In this document: in pieces, positions 40,427-42,852 of the stretch
Numbering within the stretch: the stretch's first letter is position 1
How the letters are laid out: each line of letters opens with the position of its first letter
Virus record (IMG/VR): IMGVR_UViG_3300046804_003964
Span: 1-42,852 of that record
DNA: 42,852 bases
Strand: one strand, 5' to 3'
Source of the DNA: a virus
The notes under the pieces: generated by a model
Database searches by the model: none
What the model saw: only the letters and a program-made list of their open reading frames with translations
Told to the model about the DNA's origin: nothing
Made by a program: the position numbers and the translations under genes

Positions 40427-40465
40427 AAAGTAGGTCCACTGAGACCACTTATTAGGAGATTTAAA

Positions 40466-40855
40466 ATGGCATATTTTACCCGCGCAAATGGCGATGCACA
40501 ACCAGTATTTGCATTAGACGTTCAAAACGGCCCAGTCAGCCCTTCAGCTACCACAGCTGGAGTACCTGTTCAACCTCAAGGTCCAAAACTTGAGTTCTTC
40601 CGCTTCGTTGCTGCCAACACCATGGCCAGCCAACAAGGCGTTAACCAGTTTGTTTCTAATGCTATTCAAGCTATCCAGCAAACAACCACTGTTGCAATGT
40701 ATCAAGTTGATGCCACAGTATTAAGTGTTGCTGTTTATCCAGTTGGCGCATTTGCTAACACCACAGTTGCTTTGGCTGCTGCTAACGTTGCTGGTGTTGC
40801 TGGCACCAACCAGTTCAGTTCATGCACAAACGTTGGTTTCAAACTATCAACCTAA
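40466..40855 (+). CDS. Small virion protein
   Basis: A 129-residue protein beginning MAYFTRANGDAQPVFALDVQNG. The MAYFTR-x-NGDA start and Ala/Thr/Val-rich body (AANTMASQQGVNQFVSNAIQAIQQTTTVAMYQ, NTTVALAAANVAGVAGTN) are typical of small, abundant structural proteins I recall from T4-like phages. A good ribosome site is upstream and a terminator lies 22 bases after the stop, so it is a single-gene late unit. Confidence 0.85.
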   Translation: MAYFTRANGDAQPVFALDVQNGPVSPSATTAGVPVQPQGPKLEFFRFVAANTMASQQGVNQFVSNAIQAIQQTTTVAMYQVDATVLSVAVYPVGAFANTTVALAAANVAGVAGTNQFSSCTNVGFKLST

Positions 40856-40877
40856 TCAAATCTTATTTGATGCAAAC

Positions 40878-40905
40878 AACCCTGGAATTACTCCAGGGTT
40901 TTTTG
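40878..40905 (+). terminator. Rho-independent terminator
   Basis: AACCCTGGA and TCCAGGGTT form a perfect 9-base stem around an ATTAC loop, followed by a T run. It ends the unit of the small virion protein. Confidence 0.93.
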
Positions 40906-40909
40906 TTGA

Positions 40910-40917
40910 CTTAAATA
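40910..40917 (+). promoter_or_regulatory. Candidate late promoter box (CTTAAATA)
   Basis: The box sits right after the terminator and 9 bases before ATG 40927. It keeps the TAAATA core. There is no evident ribosome site in the remaining bases, so the mRNA would have an unusually short leader. Confidence 0.45.
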
Positions 40918-40926
40918 TCATGGTCT

Positions 40927-41355
40927 ATGCAAATACAATGTCGCACAATCTTTGATATCACTGAAACTAGAATAACTGGTCACTTTAAGCCTCAGAGAAT
41001 TCCGTTCTGTGACAGTGCAGGTAACAACATCGTAGATCAACAGACCTGGGACAAAGCAAGGAACCAACAAAGGAACTTTGAAACAATTCTGCAATTATTG
41101 CAGCTAAGAACTCAGATATTTGAAGTAACAGCTCCTAGTCAACACAATGGTTATTGGCAATTTGAATTTGTTGTGGAAGCTGATGGTGTTTATCAGCTTG
41201 ACTCAATGTTGTTTGGTACACTACAACAAGATTGTGATGGTGTTCCAATGATTACCGGTCTTGACGAAAAATTTGTAACCAAAACCGTGTTGACAGTAGA
41301 CGGTAGCCAACAGAACATTTGGTTTGAAAATATTGTGGTAAATAATCTATCATGA
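40927..41355 (+). CDS. Conserved late protein, probable virion component
   Basis: A 142-residue beta-rich protein (CRTIFDITETRITGHFKPQRIPF, YWQFEFVVEADGVYQLDSMLFG, TKTVLTVDGSQQNIWFENIVV). The IFDITETRITGHFK start is one I recall from T4-like phage proteins near the head genes, without known function. It overlaps the small coiled-coil membrane gene by 4 bases. Confidence 0.75.
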   Translation: MQIQCRTIFDITETRITGHFKPQRIPFCDSAGNNIVDQQTWDKARNQQRNFETILQLLQLRTQIFEVTAPSQHNGYWQFEFVVEADGVYQLDSMLFGTLQQDCDGVPMITGLDEKFVTKTVLTVDGSQQNIWFENIVVNNLS

Positions 41356-41615
41356 GCGATACCACTGATATTGAAAAAAAGAGTTTAGAAGCACATGTTG
41401 AGCTTTGTGCGCAACGCTATAAATTCTTAGAAGAAAAACTGGAAACCATGGAAGAAAAAATTGTTTCAGTAGCAAATACTGTGAATACAGTAAAAAACTG
41501 CATTGAAAAAATTTCTAACAAAAATAACGATAGACTCATTGCATGGGGAGTGGGCATCATTGGATTCTTGACAGCAACCATTGGTTATTTGCTAGTAAAC
41601 TACGTATTTAAATGA
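41352..41615 (+). CDS. Small coiled-coil membrane protein, possible holin-like (XhlA type)
   Basis: An 87-residue protein. Residues 8-55 form a coiled coil (SLEAHVELCAQRYKFLEEKLETMEEK...), followed by the charged NKNNDR. One C-terminal membrane segment follows (LIAWGVGIIGFLTATIGYLLVNYVF). This is the layout of XhlA-like proteins, which are linked to lysis, but similar small proteins of unknown role exist in phages. No endolysin is next to it. ATGA overlap on both sides. Confidence 0.7.
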   Translation: MSDTTDIEKKSLEAHVELCAQRYKFLEEKLETMEEKIVSVANTVNTVKNCIEKISNKNNDRLIAWGVGIIGFLTATIGYLLVNYVFK

Positions 41616-42118
41616 TTCGTGATCAAGATTTTGAACGCATGGTTCGTCACGAATTTCGTGATAGTTTACCCAGCTTGATATGGCAAAATCAAGACGGCGA
41701 TTATGAAGCGTTTGGACGCTACAGGATAGTACCACAAAACCCCGGTTACAAAGTCTATATCAATGAAGACATTCAAGGATTTTTTAATTCCACTAGAACA
41801 GCTATAAGTTGGTGTGTAGCTGACAAATATCATCAGTATAACCTGTCTAGAGACATACAGCGTTACGACAATATGCTAGCCAATATCAGCAATGATATCT
41901 TTGTTCGGGCAGGCATAGCTAGTAAGTCTCGAAATAATGAAATAAAAGAAAACATAGAAGCCAAACTCGAGCTCAAGATTTTACACAAAAAAGACCTAGA
42001 GTCTCGACTCAACAAATGTTTAAATTGGGCTAAATACCTACAGCAAAAAGGATTTGAAAATGAAACTGCAAGATCTGGCTACGCCACAACATTCAAGACA
42101 AACCGCGCAAGTATTTGA
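41612..42118 (+). CDS. Conserved phage protein, unknown function
   Basis: A 168-residue protein with a beta-rich first half (FERMVRHEFRDSLPSLIWQNQDGDYEAFGRYRIV) and a helical, charged second half (SRDIQRYDNMLANISNDIF, NIEAKLELKILHKKDLESRLNKCL). It contains the GCTAAATA late box within its 3' end and overlaps the next gene by 59 bases. No family was recognised with certainty. Confidence 0.75.
   Translation: MIRDQDFERMVRHEFRDSLPSLIWQNQDGDYEAFGRYRIVPQNPGYKVYINEDIQGFFNSTRTAISWCVADKYHQYNLSRDIQRYDNMLANISNDIFVRAGIASKSRNNEIKENIEAKLELKILHKKDLESRLNKCLNWAKYLQQKGFENETARSGYATTFKTNRASI
42029..42036 (+). promoter_or_regulatory. Candidate late promoter box (GCTAAATA)
   Basis: Identical to the boxes at 1767 and 5571. 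It lies inside the previous gene, 23 bases before ATG 42060. AAGGA (42048-42052) gives a ribosome site in the leader. Confidence 0.6.
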
Positions 42119-42755
42119 AAGTTATTTTGGACAAAGCGCAAGTTTTGATCGCCTGAGCCGCGAACAAACTCGCACCATGTTGAATCGAGTACGTGGTCTA
42201 ATCAAAGAGCATCGTCGTCAGCAAGATTTTCATCGTAGCGAGCAAAACCCTGCTTATCTTAAGTTAGTGGTAATGGAACAAGGGCTCGTGGCTAGAATGC
42301 GAGAAACTGAATTTCTCCGCGAAGCCAGCGAAGTACAGCAAGCTCAAGTAGTACTTGCCGCTCAAGACATGGTAGACAAGATGCAGAAAATGCTTGAGGA
42401 TGTCACCGCAATGCAATTCAAAGATCTTCCTGCATTGGTAGATTCAATCAAGAACGAAGTTGGTCAGCAACAAGCCAATCAATTCAATGCTGATGCAACT
42501 GCTTCCCTCAGTGGCCTGGTTCAAAATTTACAAGCCAGTAAACAACAAATGGATGCTGCGTTGGGAGTAGTAACAGGTCAGGCCCCTGCTGCCATGGACG
42601 CTGGTATGGGTGCCCAAGCTGGCGCAGCTGACTTAGGCGCTGCGGTTGACGATCTGGGTGCGGCCGGAGAAGAATTAGATTCAGCCGCGGCAGCTGCCGG
42701 CAACATAGAAGAGCCCGAAGGCGGAGCAGCAGATCTTGGCCGTGAGCGTAGATAA
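42060..42755 (+). CDS. Helical late protein, possible prohead core/scaffold
   Basis: A 231-residue, strongly helical protein: LNRVRGLIKEHRRQQDF, NPAYLKLVVMEQGLVARMRETEFLREASEVQQAQVVLAAQDMVDKMQKM. The tail is Ala/Gly/Asp-rich and low in complexity (GMGAQAGAADLGAAVDDLG), acidic and probably disordered. A late box and AAGGA precede ATG 42060; an upstream TTG gives two extra residues but is less likely. Helical content, charge and late timing suit a prohead core or scaffold component, but no T4 counterpart can be named. Confidence 0.65.
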   Translation: MKLQDLATPQHSRQTAQVFESYFGQSASFDRLSREQTRTMLNRVRGLIKEHRRQQDFHRSEQNPAYLKLVVMEQGLVARMRETEFLREASEVQQAQVVLAAQDMVDKMQKMLEDVTAMQFKDLPALVDSIKNEVGQQQANQFNADATASLSGLVQNLQASKQQMDAALGVVTGQAPAAMDAGMGAQAGAADLGAAVDDLGAAGEELDSAAAAAGNIEEPEGGAADLGRERR

Positions 42756-42852
42756 TGTTAATTCGCGAATTTGACGAAGGCAGCATCAATATCAAAAAGT
42801 TATCCGGATTGGTTGACTTTTTGGCAGGGCGTGCCCAAGATCAAAACGCTAA
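42755..42852 (+). CDS. N-terminal start of the next late gene (3' truncated)
   Basis: ATG 42755 overlaps the previous TAA (TAATG). The visible 32 residues read MLIREFDEGSINIKKLSGL, then VDFLAGRAQDQNA, with a helical basic pattern. The frame is open to the window edge. It is too short to assign. Confidence 0.7.
   Translation, partial: MLIREFDEGSINIKKLSGLVDFLAGRAQDQNA

Overview
The window is a 42.9 kb piece of a T4-like myovirus (tailed phage with contractile-tail type core genes). The evidence is a set of T4-type genes that can be recognised from motifs: terminase large subunit gp17 (206-1771), ssDNA-binding protein gp32 (5668-6663), recombinase UvsX (10493-11548), a UvsY-like mediator (13033-13485), helicase UvsW (26528-27997), primase gp61 (33432-34403) and replicative helicase gp41 (34381-35820). 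T4-type late-promoter boxes (TAAATA cores) precede virion-like genes, and canonical sigma70 promoters precede early-type genes. Genes are packed with 1-20 base overlaps (ATGA, TAATG, GTGA). Base composition is moderately AT-rich. The small conserved proteins resemble those of uncultured aquatic T4-like phages as I remember them. The host cannot be named from this sequence beyond a bacterium using standard sigma70 promoters. Both window ends cut genes. No tRNA, CRISPR array, insertion sequence or integrase was seen, and there is no gene-free stretch over 300 bases.

Layout. 1-5549: packaging (gp17), a possible virion protein, then a glycosyltransferase, an SGNH hydrolase and an NPPH-type methyltransferase. 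5550-14243: the recombination core (gp32, UvsX, UvsY) interleaved with accessory enzymes: a sulfotransferase-like protein, three radical SAM proteins, a probable 2OG-Fe(II) oxygenase, an SDR oxidoreductase and a SAM methyltransferase. 14247-23010: a glycan-type block with six diverged copies of one GT-B/Capsule_synth-like family, a cytidylyltransferase-cupin fusion, three DxD glycosyltransferases and an FkbM methyltransferase. One of those glycosyltransferases and the FkbM gene sit on the minus strand as an inverted two-gene cassette. 23047-25643: a late beta-rich protein, a terminator, then an early region with three near-identical sigma70 promoters driving small proteins and an AAA+ ATPase. 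25677-31551: UvsW plus small conserved phage genes, including a cupin and a miniature protein that carries DnaE (Pol III alpha) signatures in order. 31572-37425: a virion protein, SGNH proteins, primase/helicase and a second P-loop sulfotransferase-like protein. 37412-42852: late proteins, including a 650-residue protein that combines a Pol-beta-type nucleotidyltransferase domain with a ligase-like KxDG motif.

How they may work together. The core genes give recombination-dependent replication and packaging. The accessory enzymes look like a modification pathway (nucleotide-sugar activation, glycosyl transfer, sulfation, methylation, radical chemistry). The target is unknown: host envelope, virion or DNA are all possible. 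The main points for follow-up are the six-paralog array, the mini-DnaE protein, the nucleotidyltransferase-KxDG fusion, and three early genes whose ATG falls exactly at the predicted +1 of a sigma70 promoter (probable leaderless mRNAs).
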